A stretch of 64,000 nucleotides of DNA from VYFG01 sp965204165 (GCA_965204165.1 OZ241969.1:682001-746000), one strand, 5' to 3'; positions 43,426 through 53,296 are shown, counted from the first letter of the stretch. Made by a program: numbers and translations. The notes: generated by a model not told the origin, from the letters alone.

Positions 43426-44796
43426 ATGAGCAATAACAATATCTGGCCCATCTGCCTGGAGAAGCTGAGAGGAGAAATGGCGGATGATGTGGTCAATACC
43501 TGGCTTCTGCCGCTCCACTCCAGCATCCGGGGCCAGACCCTGAAATTGCTGGCACCGAACCGGTACGTTCTCAACCATGTCAGGCAGAACCTGCTCGACA
43601 CGATCGAATCGACCGTGGTTTCCATGGAAGCAGGCATCAACCAAGTCCAGTGCGAGATCGGCAGCCTTGCCAGCGACCTTCCCCAGGCGTCGCGCCCCGG
43701 CAACAGTTCGGGCAACGGCATTTCGTTTGCCACTGAATACGGCGATGGCCGGAACACCCGTCCCGTGCCCCAGTCCAGCAACGGCATCAACCGTGATTTC
43801 ACGTTCGCCAACCACATCGAGGGCACGTCCAACCAGCTGGCCAGGGCCGCGGCACAGCAGGTTGGCAAGCACCCGGGCAGTTCCTACAACCCGCTGTTCA
43901 TCTACGGCGGCGTCGGGCTCGGCAAGACGCACCTGATGCAGGCCGCCGGGAATCTGATCCTCGAAGGCAATCCCGGCGCCAAGGTTGTCTATATCCGCTC
44001 GGAATTGTTCGTCAACGACATGGTCAAGGCGCTCCGCACCAATTCCATGAATGCGTTCAAGCACTACTACCGCTCCCTGGACGCATTGCTGATCGACGAC
44101 ATCCAGTTCTTCGCCCGCAAGACACAGACCCAGGAGGAGTTCTTCCATACGTTCAACGCCCTGCTGGAGGGCCAGCACCAGATCATCATCACCAGCGACC
44201 GTCTTCCCAAGGCCATCACCGACGTGGAGGAACGACTGGTGTCCCGGTTCAGCAGCGGTCTCACCGTGGCCATCGAACCGCCGGAACTGGAAACCCGGGT
44301 GGCAATCCTCGAGTACAAGGCCAAGAAACTCGGCGAATCCCTGCCCTCGGACGTGTCGTTCTTCGTCGCCAATACCATCCGTTCCAATGTGCGGGAGCTC
44401 GAAGGCGCCCTGCACAGGATCATCGCGAGTTCCGGTTTCACGGGCCGCGCCATCGACATCGACCTGGCCCGGGAGGCGCTGCGCGATATCGTGATGTACC
44501 GGGAATCCCGGCTCAGCATAGAGAATATCCAGCAAACCGTGGCGGAATACTTCAAGGTACGGGTTTCGGACCTGATCTCCAAGAAACGGTCCAGGGACAT
44601 CACCCGCCCCCGGCAGATCGCGATGTCCTTCGTCAAGGAGCTGACCAACTACAGCCTGCCGCAGATCGGCGATCATTTCGGCGGGCGCGACCACACCACG
44701 GTGCTGCATGCCTGCCGCAAGGTGGAGGAGCTCCTGCGGACCGACAACAAGGTGCGGGAGGACTACCGCAACCTGCAACGCCTGTTCGGCGCCTGA
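43426..44796 (+). CDS. dnaA: Chromosomal replication initiator DnaA
   Basis: 456 aa, full length. Domain I begins IWPICLEKLRGEMADDVVNTW. The AAA+ domain has Walker A GGVGLGKTHLM (about 161-171), Walker B LLIDDIQFFA (about 221) and the sensor segment ITSDRLPKAI. Domain IV carries the DnaA signature FGGRDHTTVLHACRKVEEL (about 418). It binds DnaA boxes and opens the origin. It is followed by dnaN in the usual order. Confidence 0.98.
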   Translation: MSNNNIWPICLEKLRGEMADDVVNTWLLPLHSSIRGQTLKLLAPNRYVLNHVRQNLLDTIESTVVSMEAGINQVQCEIGSLASDLPQASRPGNSSGNGISFATEYGDGRNTRPVPQSSNGINRDFTFANHIEGTSNQLARAAAQQVGKHPGSSYNPLFIYGGVGLGKTHLMQAAGNLILEGNPGAKVVYIRSELFVNDMVKALRTNSMNAFKHYYRSLDALLIDDIQFFARKTQTQEEFFHTFNALLEGQHQIIITSDRLPKAITDVEERLVSRFSSGLTVAIEPPELETRVAILEYKAKKLGESLPSDVSFFVANTIRSNVRELEGALHRIIASSGFTGRAIDIDLAREALRDIVMYRESRLSIENIQQTVAEYFKVRVSDLISKKRSRDITRPRQIAMSFVKELTNYSLPQIGDHFGGRDHTTVLHACRKVEELLRTDNKVREDYRNLQRLFGA

Positions 44797-45101
44797 TTCC
44801 CGATTCCCGCAATCGCCGGCACCGGGTATTGCCCGTCCCGCCAGCCGGTACCCTGCCCTGGGGCCTGACGGCCGGTGCTGTGGACTGTCACTGGAAAACC
44901 TGTGGATTATCGGTGCAAATCAGGGCTTTTTCCGTTGACGGTTTGTGGATAATATTTATCCCCATGGAATTTCTGCCCCATACCGCCCCCATCGACGGTT
45001 TCCCCACAGCAAGGATGCCGGTAAAATATTGACCGAAAAGGATTAATCAATTTCATCCACATATCCACAGGGCCTAAAAAAACCACTATCATATACATTA
45101 C
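44797..45101. other. dnaA-dnaN intergenic region, candidate oriC
   Basis: A 305-bp gap that is unusually long for this gene pair. DnaA-box-like sites: TGTGGATTA 44901-44909, TGTGGATAA 44944-44952 (perfect), TTATCCCCA 44956-44964, TCATCCACA 45053-45061 and ATATCCACA 45061-45069. AT-rich blocks lie between them. The clustering suggests an origin or a strong DnaA-controlled dnaN promoter. Confidence 0.6.
44944..44952 (-). promoter_or_regulatory. Perfect DnaA box in the dnaA-dnaN gap
   Basis: TGTGGATAA on the plus strand, four bases before a second box-like TTATCCCCA in opposite orientation. Confidence 0.75.
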
Positions 45102-46208
45102 ATGAATATCAAGATTGAAAGAGCTGCCCTTCTTCCCACGCTGAGCCTGGTCGGGAGTGTTGTTGAGAAGCAACAGACCCTGCCGGTTCTCGCCAACCTC
45201 TACTTCGGTCTTGAAGACGGACAGCTCACCATTGTCGGTACGGATCTCGAGCTGGAAATATCCGAGACCCTGGAGGATGTGGAAGGGGACAACGGCGCCT
45301 TCACCGTGTCCGCGAGGAAAGTGCTGGATATCTGCCGGATGCTGCCGGACGAGTCAGTGATCAACTTCGCGAGCAGTGGTGAGAAGGTGGTGGTCAGTTC
45401 GGGGCGAAGCAGGTACACGCTGAAGACCCTGCCGGCCGAGGACTTCCCCAGAATCGAAGTAACCAGCTTTGAGGAAAGATTTAAAATCAATGATCTAAAT
45501 CTCAAAAGGATCCTTGAAAAGACCGCTTTCGCCATGGCTGTCCAAGATGTGCGCTACTACCTCAACGGCATCCTGTTCGAACTCGGCCTCAACACCCTGC
45601 GCGCCATCGCCACCGACGGGCACCGGCTCGCGCAAAGCGAGGAAACCATCCAGCTCTCGGTGGAGAAACTGCGCCAGCTCATTGTGCCGCGCAAGGCGGT
45701 GGCCGAAATCACCCGGTTCCTCGGCAACGTGGAAGAAACCGAGATTACCGTGCAGATGAGCAGGAACCACCTGCGTATGACCCGAGGAAACACCACGATG
45801 ATCAGCAAGCTGATCGATGGAAAGTTTCCTGAATTCAAGGGAGTGCTGGAGACTACTATGAGCGCGACCGGTATCCAGGTCAACCGCGGCGAACTGATTG
45901 ACATCCTCAACCGTGCGGGAATCCTGACCACGGATCGGTTCAAGGGGGTGAAGCTGCGCATGGCCGAAGGCAACATCGCGGTGACCGCGAACAATCCGGA
46001 ACAGGAGGAAGCGCTGGAGGAGATCTCCGTCGAGTACGACGGCGAGCCCATCGAAACCGGATATAATGTCACCTATCTCATTGAAGCCGCAAAGGCGATC
46101 GCGGGTGACACCGTATTGCTGAATTTCCAGGGAAATGACGGGATCTGCATCCTGAACCAGCCGGGCGACGAGGTATCCGTCTGGCTGGTGATGCCCATGC
46201 GGATCTGA
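45102..46208 (+). CDS. dnaN: DNA polymerase III beta sliding clamp
   Basis: 368 aa, the standard length. It begins MNIKIERAALLPTLSLVGSVVEKQQTLP in parts, with three repeated clamp domains. Typical segments include GTDLELEIS, YYLNGILFE, ATDGHRLA and the C-terminal VWLVMPMRI. It forms the ring that holds the polymerase on DNA. recF, normally next, is missing. Confidence 0.98.
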   Translation: MNIKIERAALLPTLSLVGSVVEKQQTLPVLANLYFGLEDGQLTIVGTDLELEISETLEDVEGDNGAFTVSARKVLDICRMLPDESVINFASSGEKVVVSSGRSRYTLKTLPAEDFPRIEVTSFEERFKINDLNLKRILEKTAFAMAVQDVRYYLNGILFELGLNTLRAIATDGHRLAQSEETIQLSVEKLRQLIVPRKAVAEITRFLGNVEETEITVQMSRNHLRMTRGNTTMISKLIDGKFPEFKGVLETTMSATGIQVNRGELIDILNRAGILTTDRFKGVKLRMAEGNIAVTANNPEQEEALEEISVEYDGEPIETGYNVTYLIEAAKAIAGDTVLLNFQGNDGICILNQPGDEVSVWLVMPMRI

Positions 46209-46280
46209 TCCACGGCCTCCGTCCGGCTCCTGGCCGGACCATCCCCACGTCTGCCGGAGACATGCGCAGTTGATGCGCAA

Positions 46281-46296
46281 TGTTTCACGTGAAACA
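46281..46296. promoter_or_regulatory. parS site 1
   Basis: TGTTTCACGTGAAACA, the perfect 16-bp palindrome recognised by chromosomal ParB (Spo0J). It lies 72 bases after the dnaN stop. Confidence 0.93.
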
Positions 46297-46461
46297 TCTC
46301 CGGCCAGGAACCGCGTTCCGGACCGGCGTCCGCTGACCGAGCGACCGGAAATTCGCCGCCGCCGGCCCCGGGAAAGGCGTGGGGCGTTCTCGGCCCGGCC
46401 ATGTCATCCCGGCGGGAAGGACGGAAGAAACAGAAGATCCGGACGGATCATCCTCGGGAAA

Positions 46462-46477
46462 TGTTTCACGTGAAACA
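46462..46477. promoter_or_regulatory. parS site 2
   Basis: A second perfect TGTTTCACGTGAAACA, 181 bases from the first. Paired sites near the origin are typical ParB loading points for chromosome segregation. Confidence 0.93.
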
Positions 46478-47092
46478 TTGCACACCTGAACCGATGCAGC
46501 CGGGACTCTCCCAAGCACTGTGACCGCACCAAACCCGTGGCATGGGATCGTCCTGACCGTCTGCAGGCGGATCACCCGACATGCAGTTTCCCCGACAGGC
46601 CGCGTCTGGCCGTCATTCACGGTGACGGGGCAGGGCGAAATCTCCGTTCACCGATTGTCCATGGGTGATGGTACTGCCGCAGCGCCGGGAACACGGTCCG
46701 AGGCCGGTTTGCGGGAAACCAGCAGGAAAGCCCGGACGGGCCCAGGGCGGGCATTTCCATGCCCGAACCGGATCGCTCGCCCGTTTGCCACTGCAACGGG
46801 AACCGTACCGGCAGGCCGTCCGAGAACCGGAACCGGCGGGCTGAAGGCCGGCGATCCGGCGCCTGCAGGGTAATTTCCGCACCGCCCCCCGGGCCTTCGT
46901 GGCGTGTCTTCGCCCATGGTCGGACGGGCAACTGTCCAAGATCGGGATGACGCCCGATCCATGACTGAAAATAATGTCATAAATATTTGAATCATAGAGT
47001 TAAAATAAATCATGCCCTGATCGGGTTCCGGCCCGAATGCGGGCGGTTTCATGATATAATTCAAACGCTTATACGTATCTCCCGGTTTCTGC

Positions 47093-49486
47093 ATGACACA
47101 AGACTATACCGCCAGCAACATCAAGGTTCTGAAAGGACTCGATGCAGTCAGAAAACGGCCGGGAATGTACATCGGGGACACCGATGACGGCACCGGGCTG
47201 CACCACATGGTTTTCGAGGTCGTAGACAATGCGGTCGACGAGGCCCTGGCAGGGCACTGCAGCGAGATCAAGGTCGTCATCCACGCCGACGAGTCCATTT
47301 CCGTGATCGACGACGGCCGGGGCATTCCCACGGACATTCTCGAGGAAGAGGGACGCAGCGCGGCGGAGGTCATCATGACTGTGCTGCATGCAGGGGGCAA
47401 GTTCGACCAGAACTCCTACAAGGTCTCCGGGGGATTGCACGGGGTCGGGGTCTCCGTGGTCAACGCCCTGTCCGAGCGCTTGGAGCTGGAAATCCACCGG
47501 GACGGAAAAGTGCATACCCAGCTGTACTCCATGGGTGAACCCAAGATGCCCCTGACGGCGAACGGGGGCACGGACCGCACCGGCACCCGCGTTACCTTCA
47601 TGGCCAGCCACAGGGTCTTCAGCGCGGTCCATTACAAGTTCGAGATCCTGGCAAAACGGCTGCGGGAACTGTCCTTCCTCAATTCCGGCGTCCGCATCGA
47701 GCTGGACGACGAGCGGGACGGCCATACGGAGGTGTTCGAATACGAAGGCGGCATCACCGCGTTCGTCAGCCACCTCAACAGCAAGAAAAACCCGCTTCAC
47801 CCCACCGTCTTCAACGTGAACGGGGACCGGGACGGTGTGCACGTGGAGCTGGCGATGCAGTGGAACGACTCCTACCAGGAGAACGTGTTCTGCTACACCA
47901 ACAACATCCCCCAGGCGGACGGTGGCACGCATCTCGCCGGCCTGCGGGCGGCCATGACCAGAACGCTCAGCGGCTATATCAATGAACTTGGCCTCGCGAA
48001 GAAGGAGAAGGTCAACTTGAGCGGCGATGACTGCCGGGAGGGCGTGACCGCCGTGCTTTCGGTCAAGGTGACGGATCCGAAATTCTCCTCCCAGACCAAG
48101 GACAAGCTGGTTTCTTCAGAGGTCAAGGGCGCGGTGGAAAGCATGGTGTCGGAAAAGCTCGGCAATTTTCTCCAGGAAAACCCGGCGGAAGCGCGCATCA
48201 TCGCCCAGCGCATCGTGGAGTCCGCCCGTGCCCGGGAGGCGGCCCGCAAGGCGCGGGAACTGACCCGCCGCAAGAACGCCCTGGATCTGGGCGGACTGCC
48301 CGGCAAGCTGGCCGACTGCCAGGAAAAGGATCCCGCACTGTGCGAGATCTATCTGGTGGAGGGCGACTCCGCCGGCGGCAGCGCCAAGCAGGCGCGGGAC
48401 CGGCGCTTCCAGGCCATCCTGCCCCTCAAGGGAAAGATCCTGAACGTGGAGAAGGCGCGCTTCGACAAGATGCTCACGTCCGACGAGGTGGGGACGCTGA
48501 TCACCGCGCTGGGAACCGGTATCGGCAAGGATGACTTCGACATCAGCCGGCTGCGCTATCACCGGATCATCATCATGACGGATGCGGATGTGGACGGCTC
48601 CCATATCCGGACACTGCTCCTGACCTTCTTTTTCCGCCAGATGCCCGAACTCCTTGAACGGGGCCACGTCTACATCGCCCAGCCGCCACTGTACAAGCTG
48701 TCCAGCAAGAAGAAGGAAACCTATCTTCTGGATGACAGCGAAATGAGCGCCCATCTGCTGGACCTGGCCACGCGAAAGGGCGTGCTCGGGCTGGCGGACG
48801 GCGGCGAACTGACCGGCACGGAACTGAAATCGACCATCCTGGACCTGCAGTCGGTCCAGTCCACCATCCAGCGGCTGTCGCGGCGCTACCAGCGTCCCGT
48901 GCTCGAGGCCCTGCTCCGGATCGAGCCGGTGCTGCCCGAGGATCTCCAGCAGGGGAGGGCCGAGCGCATTGTCGCCGCCCTCGAGGAGGCGCTCAACCCT
49001 GGACACTCCGACGTGGTCCGCTACGAGGCGCGGTTTGAACCCGCGGAACGGGAAATCGCCGTGGACCGGAAACGCTACGGACTGACGGAGACGGTTCAGC
49101 TGGGAGGGGAATTCTTCAAGAGCCCGGAATACCGGGCCATGGTGGTGCTGGCCACCCGCCTGAAGGACATCGAGTCGGGCGAGATCACCGTCCGCTGGGG
49201 TGAGACGGAAACCAGGGAAGAGGGCTTTGCCGGGGCGGTGGACAGCATACTTGCCCGGGCGCGGAAGGGGGTCGCAATCCAGCGCTACAAGGGGCTCGGT
49301 GAAATGAACCCGGACCAGCTCTGGGAAACCACCATGGATCCCGAGGTCCGGCGTCTGCTCAAGGTGAACATCGAGGACGCCATTGCAGCCGACGAGACGT
49401 TCACCACCCTGATGGGGGACCAGGTGGAACCGCGCCGGGAGTTTATCGAGAAGAACGCGTTCGCGGTCAGCAACCTGGACGTCTAG
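47093..49486 (+). CDS. gyrB: DNA gyrase subunit B
   Basis: 797 aa, complete. GHKL ATPase motifs: VLKGLDAVRKRPGMYIGD, EVVDNAVDEALAG, DDGRGIP, and GGLHGVGVSVVNALS. The TOPRIM domain is EGDSAGGSAKQ, DADVDGSHIRTLLLT and the C-terminal YKGLGEMNPDQLWETTMDP. With GyrA (not in the window) it introduces negative supercoils. It converges with the HD-domain gene. Confidence 0.98.
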   Translation: MTQDYTASNIKVLKGLDAVRKRPGMYIGDTDDGTGLHHMVFEVVDNAVDEALAGHCSEIKVVIHADESISVIDDGRGIPTDILEEEGRSAAEVIMTVLHAGGKFDQNSYKVSGGLHGVGVSVVNALSERLELEIHRDGKVHTQLYSMGEPKMPLTANGGTDRTGTRVTFMASHRVFSAVHYKFEILAKRLRELSFLNSGVRIELDDERDGHTEVFEYEGGITAFVSHLNSKKNPLHPTVFNVNGDRDGVHVELAMQWNDSYQENVFCYTNNIPQADGGTHLAGLRAAMTRTLSGYINELGLAKKEKVNLSGDDCREGVTAVLSVKVTDPKFSSQTKDKLVSSEVKGAVESMVSEKLGNFLQENPAEARIIAQRIVESARAREAARKARELTRRKNALDLGGLPGKLADCQEKDPALCEIYLVEGDSAGGSAKQARDRRFQAILPLKGKILNVEKARFDKMLTSDEVGTLITALGTGIGKDDFDISRLRYHRIIIMTDADVDGSHIRTLLLTFFFRQMPELLERGHVYIAQPPLYKLSSKKKETYLLDDSEMSAHLLDLATRKGVLGLADGGELTGTELKSTILDLQSVQSTIQRLSRRYQRPVLEALLRIEPVLPEDLQQGRAERIVAALEEALNPGHSDVVRYEARFEPAEREIAVDRKRYGLTETVQLGGEFFKSPEYRAMVVLATRLKDIESGEITVRWGETETREEGFAGAVDSILARARKGVAIQRYKGLGEMNPDQLWETTMDPEVRRLLKVNIEDAIAADETFTTLMGDQVEPRREFIEKNAFAVSNLDV

Positions 49487-49522
49487 TCCGGCCCGGCACA
49501 GGCGGCACCCGCCGCCGGCGGT

Positions 49523-50092
49523 TCAGAAGGAATACTCCCGGGGCTTCGACATCACCCGTTCCACCATGGGCCGGAAAAACTCCAGCGGCAGGGACGGGTA
49601 TTCCGGGTCGAAACAGTTCTGATCGTAGTTCTGGCAGAAGTCCACGCAGTCCTGGTACCAGGGATGGTCCCTGAAACGGTCGCGGGCATGCCGGTCCTTG
49701 TCATAGTGATGGGCATAGTAGTACGACTGGAACAGGCCATGGTGCTTGATGATCCAGTGCACCCGCTCGGAGACATAGGGTCTGAGGACGGCCGCGGACA
49801 TCTCGCTGTGGGAGGCCGGGGCCAGAAGGTCGCCGATATCGTGCAAAAGGGCGGCCACCACCATCTCCTCGTTCTCGCCCGCATGGTACGCCCGCGTGGC
49901 GGACTGGAGGGAATGCTCGAGACGCGAGACCTGGTAGCCCTCCAGAGTGCCGTCAAGCTGCTCCATGGCCTTCATGAGCCGTTCCGGCAGGGCGCCGATG
50001 GCGGACTCCTCGTGGACGGCCAGCAATGCGTATTCTTCCCGCGTGCCGTCTTCCATGCGGGTGAACGAAACGGTTTCTGCAGGCTTGTTCAT
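49523..50092 (-). CDS. HD-domain protein, PhnZ/MIOX-like
   Basis: 189 aa. Metal-binding residues fit an HD fold: LEHSLQSATRAYHAG, VAALLHDIGDLL (the HD pair) and VHWIIKHHGLFQ. The C-terminal DPEYPSLPLEFFRPMV tail resembles the mixed-valent di-iron oxygenase branch (PhnZ, myo-inositol oxygenase) rather than classic phosphohydrolases. The substrate cannot be told. It lies 22 bases upstream of the arsC-like gene's end on the same strand and may share its transcript. Confidence 0.65.
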   Translation of the reverse strand: MNKPAETVSFTRMEDGTREEYALLAVHEESAIGALPERLMKAMEQLDGTLEGYQVSRLEHSLQSATRAYHAGENEEMVVAALLHDIGDLLAPASHSEMSAAVLRPYVSERVHWIIKHHGLFQSYYYAHHYDKDRHARDRFRDHPWYQDCVDFCQNYDQNCFDPEYPSLPLEFFRPMVERVMSKPREYSF

Positions 50093-50114
50093 GTTGATGT
50101 CTCCAGGGATCTGG

Positions 50115-50465
50115 TCAGCGGTCGAACAGGGTGAGTGCGGCTTCCGGCGGCCTGCCGATCACGGCACGGCCATCATGCACAACGATGGGACGTTCCAGCA
50201 AAACGGGATTGTCCACGATCAGCCGGATCAGCGCATCCTCGTCGTGATTCCCGTCGGCAATGCCGAGTTCCCGGTAAAGGGCCTCCCCCTTGCGCATGAA
50301 ATCGCCCACGGAACAGCCAAGGGCCGCGGCAATGCCGCGCAGCGTGTCCGCGTCGGGAGGTGTTTCCAGGTAGCGGACCACTTCCGGTTCGATGCCCCTG
50401 GCCTCGAGCAGGGAAAGGACGGCGCGGGATTTCGAACAACGCGGGTTGTGATAGATGCGGGTCAT
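50115..50465 (-). CDS. arsC: ArsC-family (glutaredoxin-type) arsenate reductase
   Basis: 116 aa from the ATG at 50465. TRIYHNPRCSKSRAVLSLLE contains the catalytic CxxS of ArsC; PEVVRYLETPPDADTL and the C-terminal VDNPVLLERPIVV match the family, including the conserved Arg pair. It reduces arsenate with glutathione/glutaredoxin. No ars regulator or pump is adjacent, so a general YfgD/ArsC-like role is equally possible. Confidence 0.88.
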   Translation of the reverse strand: MTRIYHNPRCSKSRAVLSLLEARGIEPEVVRYLETPPDADTLRGIAAALGCSVGDFMRKGEALYRELGIADGNHDEDALIRLIVDNPVLLERPIVVHDGRAVIGRPPEAALTLFDR

Positions 50466-50644
50466 GGACCAAGGGGGCGCTGCGGTACTGCCGGAAATAT
50501 ATGTCGCTGCCATGGTCGAGGCAAGATACATGCCATCACTGGCGCAAAAGGGGAAGGAACTGCTGCACCTGGCACGCGCGTCGCAGGCGGCGGCACAGAA
50601 ACGTCACCGGCGCGGTCCCGGCGTGACCGCATCCCGGGTGAGGG

Positions 50645-52951
50645 TCAGTTCCGGCCAGCCCCGTCCGCGCCGGAACACGGTGCGAGCCTGGGGGTACGGC
50701 TTTGCGCCAGCACGGGTATCCGGATGCGTTCCGGACAGCTGTCCCGGGCAAGCAGGCCGGTGGCAGGGTCCAGTTCCAGAAAACGCACCCCGGAGGGCCG
50801 CCGGTGCGCGGACGGCGCAAGGGGGAGCGCCTGCATGATTTCCATCCACACGCGCATGGCGCCGCCGGCGCCGGTCAGGCCCACCGGGCGGTTATCGTCC
50901 CGACCCACCCACACCACGGTCACCAGGTTTCCGCTGTATCCCGCGAACCAGCTGTCCCGGTAGTCATCGGTAGTGCCCGTCTTGCCCGCCAGACCGAGTG
51001 ACGACGGGAAGTTCCGTGATGCGCGGGACGCGGTTCCGCTGCGGACCACCTGCCGGAGCGCAAAGTCGATCAGGTAGGCGGGCCCCGGCTCGATCACCCT
51101 GTCGGCCCTGCCGGGAAACCGGGCGATCACGCCGCCGCCCGGGTCGTTGATGTGGCTGATGCTGCGCAGGGGCATGCGGTTGCCGCGGTTCGCGATGGAC
51201 TGGTACAGCTGGGCGATTTCAAGGGGGCTGTGGACACTGGCGCCCAGCAGCGTGGAAGGATACCGCGGGATTTCCTTGCGGACCCCGAGCCGGTTGATGG
51301 TTTCCGCAACCGAATCCAGGCCCACCTCGAGACCGAGCCGCACCGCGGGCACGTTGTAGGAGCGTGTCAGCGCCTCCAGCATCATGACCGGCCCCCGGAA
51401 GTCGCGGTCGTAGTTCTGCGGCGACCAGGTGCGCCCGGCCTCGGTTTCCAGGGTCAGCGGCGTGTCCTGGATCATGCTGCCAAGGGAAAACAGGCCAGGC
51501 CGTTCCAGAGCTGCGAGGTAGACCAGCGGCTTGACCAGGGAGCCGATGGGCCGTTGGGCATCCACGGCGCGGTTGAACCCCGCGAAGCCCCCCCGGCGGC
51601 CGCCCACCAGGGCCAGGATGTCGCCGCTGTCCACGGACACCACGACGGCCGCGCCCTGGAGCACGCCCGGCGAGATGCCGCGGTCCGACTCAAGCCGCGC
51701 AAGGGCCCGGGACAGGGCCTGCTGCGCGGTCTGCTGGATATCCGCATCCAGCGTCGTGTACAGCTGGATCCCGCCGGCGCGCAATACGTCCTCGGGGAAG
51801 TACTGGCGCACCTGCCGATGCAGGTAGTCGACATACGCGGGGAAGACGCTTCCGCCGGCGCTGCGGTGCGGCGCGACCGCCAGGGGCGACTTCGCAAGGG
51901 CCGCCGCGAGGTCGTCGTCGATGGCCCCCACCTCCGCCAGCTTGGACAGCACCAGGTTCCTCCGTGCCAGGGCGCGCTCCGGGTTGCGCCTGGGATTGTA
52001 GAGGGAGGGCGCGGGAATCATCCCCACCAGGGTGGCGATCTCGTGCGGGCCAAGGCGGCCCAGCGGACGGGCGAAGTAGTACTCGCTGGCCAGCGCAAAG
52101 CCATGTACCGCGCGGTTGCCCGACTGGCCGAGAAAGATCTCGTTGAGATAGTGCTCGAGGATCTCGGCCTTGGAATGGCGGAGCTCCAGGGTGACGGCCA
52201 TGAGGGCCTCCGTGACCTTCCGGGACAGGGTCCGTTCGGGGCTCAGGAACAGGTTCTTCACCAGTTGCTGGGTGATGGTGCTGCCGCCCTGGGTTGTCTG
52301 GCCGCGGAGCAGGTTGTTGACGAGGGCCCGGGCGATGGCGGTGACATCCACGCCGATATGCCGCTCGAAGTTCCGGTCTTCCATGGCCAGCAATGCCCGG
52401 ACCAGGAGTTCCGGCATCTGGTGCAGCCGGAGCGCAATCCGGTCCTCGTAGGGCCCGAGCTGGAGTGTACCGATGGCCTCCGGCTCCAGGGCGATGCTGC
52501 CGAGGCGTGCGCCGTCGGCGTGCCTGTGCATGGCGCGCAGCCGGCCGTCCTGAAACGCCAGGCGCACCGGCCCGGACGCCTCGGCGTTGCCGGGTGCGGG
52601 ATTTGGATAGAGGTCCATCCGGTTGCCCGTCAGCACGTAGCTGCCGGGACCCTCAATGCGGTCCGCCCGGCGGTATCCGCGGTATTCGAGCAGGGACAGC
52701 ACCTTCTCGGGCGACTGCCCCAGGAGCGGGGACAGCTTGGGCGCCCGCGCGTAGAGGAGCGCCGGCCGGGGATGCGCACTGTCACGGAAATACAGCTGCA
52801 TCTGGTAGTCGAAGTGCAGCAGGAGGCCGGCAAAGCAGGCCGCAAGCGCGAGCGCGATCCGCAGTGCAAGGGGACGGAAAAAGGGAACCCGGCGCCTCCC
52901 TCCCGCCCCGGCGTGGGAGCGTCCGGCGCGCCGCTTGCGTCGGGTCGCCAA
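50645..52951 (-). CDS. mrcB: Penicillin-binding protein 1B
   Basis: 768 aa bifunctional class A PBP. A basic N-terminus and one membrane helix (LALRIALALAACFAGLLLHF) are followed by a UB2H-like region (LLEYRGYRRADRIEGPGSY), the GT51 transglycosylase (EDRNFERHIGVD at about 189, QGGSTITQQLVKNLF) and the transpeptidase: SxxK in GSLVKP (about 470), SxN in RSYNVP and KTG in GKTGTTDDYRD (about 658). It polymerises and crosslinks peptidoglycan in the periplasm; the UB2H-like region would receive an LpoB-type activator. Confidence 0.95.
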   Translation of the reverse strand: MATRRKRRAGRSHAGAGGRRRVPFFRPLALRIALALAACFAGLLLHFDYQMQLYFRDSAHPRPALLYARAPKLSPLLGQSPEKVLSLLEYRGYRRADRIEGPGSYVLTGNRMDLYPNPAPGNAEASGPVRLAFQDGRLRAMHRHADGARLGSIALEPEAIGTLQLGPYEDRIALRLHQMPELLVRALLAMEDRNFERHIGVDVTAIARALVNNLLRGQTTQGGSTITQQLVKNLFLSPERTLSRKVTEALMAVTLELRHSKAEILEHYLNEIFLGQSGNRAVHGFALASEYYFARPLGRLGPHEIATLVGMIPAPSLYNPRRNPERALARRNLVLSKLAEVGAIDDDLAAALAKSPLAVAPHRSAGGSVFPAYVDYLHRQVRQYFPEDVLRAGGIQLYTTLDADIQQTAQQALSRALARLESDRGISPGVLQGAAVVVSVDSGDILALVGGRRGGFAGFNRAVDAQRPIGSLVKPLVYLAALERPGLFSLGSMIQDTPLTLETEAGRTWSPQNYDRDFRGPVMMLEALTRSYNVPAVRLGLEVGLDSVAETINRLGVRKEIPRYPSTLLGASVHSPLEIAQLYQSIANRGNRMPLRSISHINDPGGGVIARFPGRADRVIEPGPAYLIDFALRQVVRSGTASRASRNFPSSLGLAGKTGTTDDYRDSWFAGYSGNLVTVVWVGRDDNRPVGLTGAGGAMRVWMEIMQALPLAPSAHRRPSGVRFLELDPATGLLARDSCPERIRIPVLAQSRTPRLAPCSGADGAGRN

Positions 52952-52956
52952 TGCCC

Positions 52957-53265
52957 TCAGAAACTACGGCCGCAGTGCCAGCAGATTTCGAAGCCTGCAG
53001 GGCTGGTTTCGCCGCACTGGCCACACAGGGAAGGGGGGCCGGTCCGGTTCTCCGCCAGGGACCGCTCCAGCATCTCCACCAGCCGCCTGGCCCGGTCGGC
53101 GTCGGCGTTGCGCCGCACCCAGACCTCCGGGCCGATCACCGGCAGCTCGCCAAGGGCGCCGACCGCGTTCTCCTGAAAGATTTCACAGGGCACGCCATTG
53201 CCCCGGAGGCAGTCCGCATAGATGCGGGCATCCACCAGGGACTCCGCGCGGTACACGCATTTCAT
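52957..53265 (-). CDS. DUF2007 protein with zinc ribbon
   Basis: 102 aa. The N-terminal DUF2007 fold is VYRAESLVDARIYADCLRGNG, GPEVWVRR and ARRLVEML; the C-terminal zinc ribbon is CGQCGETSPAGFEICWHCG. This is a small cytosolic protein of unknown role, sometimes called a putative signal-transducing protein. It lies five bases upstream of mrcB and is probably co-transcribed. Confidence 0.8.
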   Translation of the reverse strand: MKCVYRAESLVDARIYADCLRGNGVPCEIFQENAVGALGELPVIGPEVWVRRNADADRARRLVEMLERSLAENRTGPPSLCGQCGETSPAGFEICWHCGRSF

Positions 53266-53296
53266 GAACGTCCGCCTGCTGCGACCGGCGTCCGCC

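Larger units (their letters stand above)
46209..47092. other. dnaN-gyrB gap lacking recF, carrying parS sites
   Basis: An 884-bp region where recF is expected in gammaproteobacteria. No frame shows the RecF ATP-binding motif or any protein-like sequence. Two perfect parS palindromes lie here. The last 150 bases are AT-rich and probably contain the gyrB promoter. Confidence 0.7.

Noticed and set aside
43423..44778. 451-codon minus-strand frame over dnaA
   Set aside because: Mirror of a certain dnaA gene with no protein features.
46209..47092. Degraded recF
   Set aside because: I looked for the RecF ATP-binding and DEF-like motifs in all frames and saw none.
51152..53176. 674-codon plus-strand frame
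   Set aside because: Antisense to PBP1B; no motifs.
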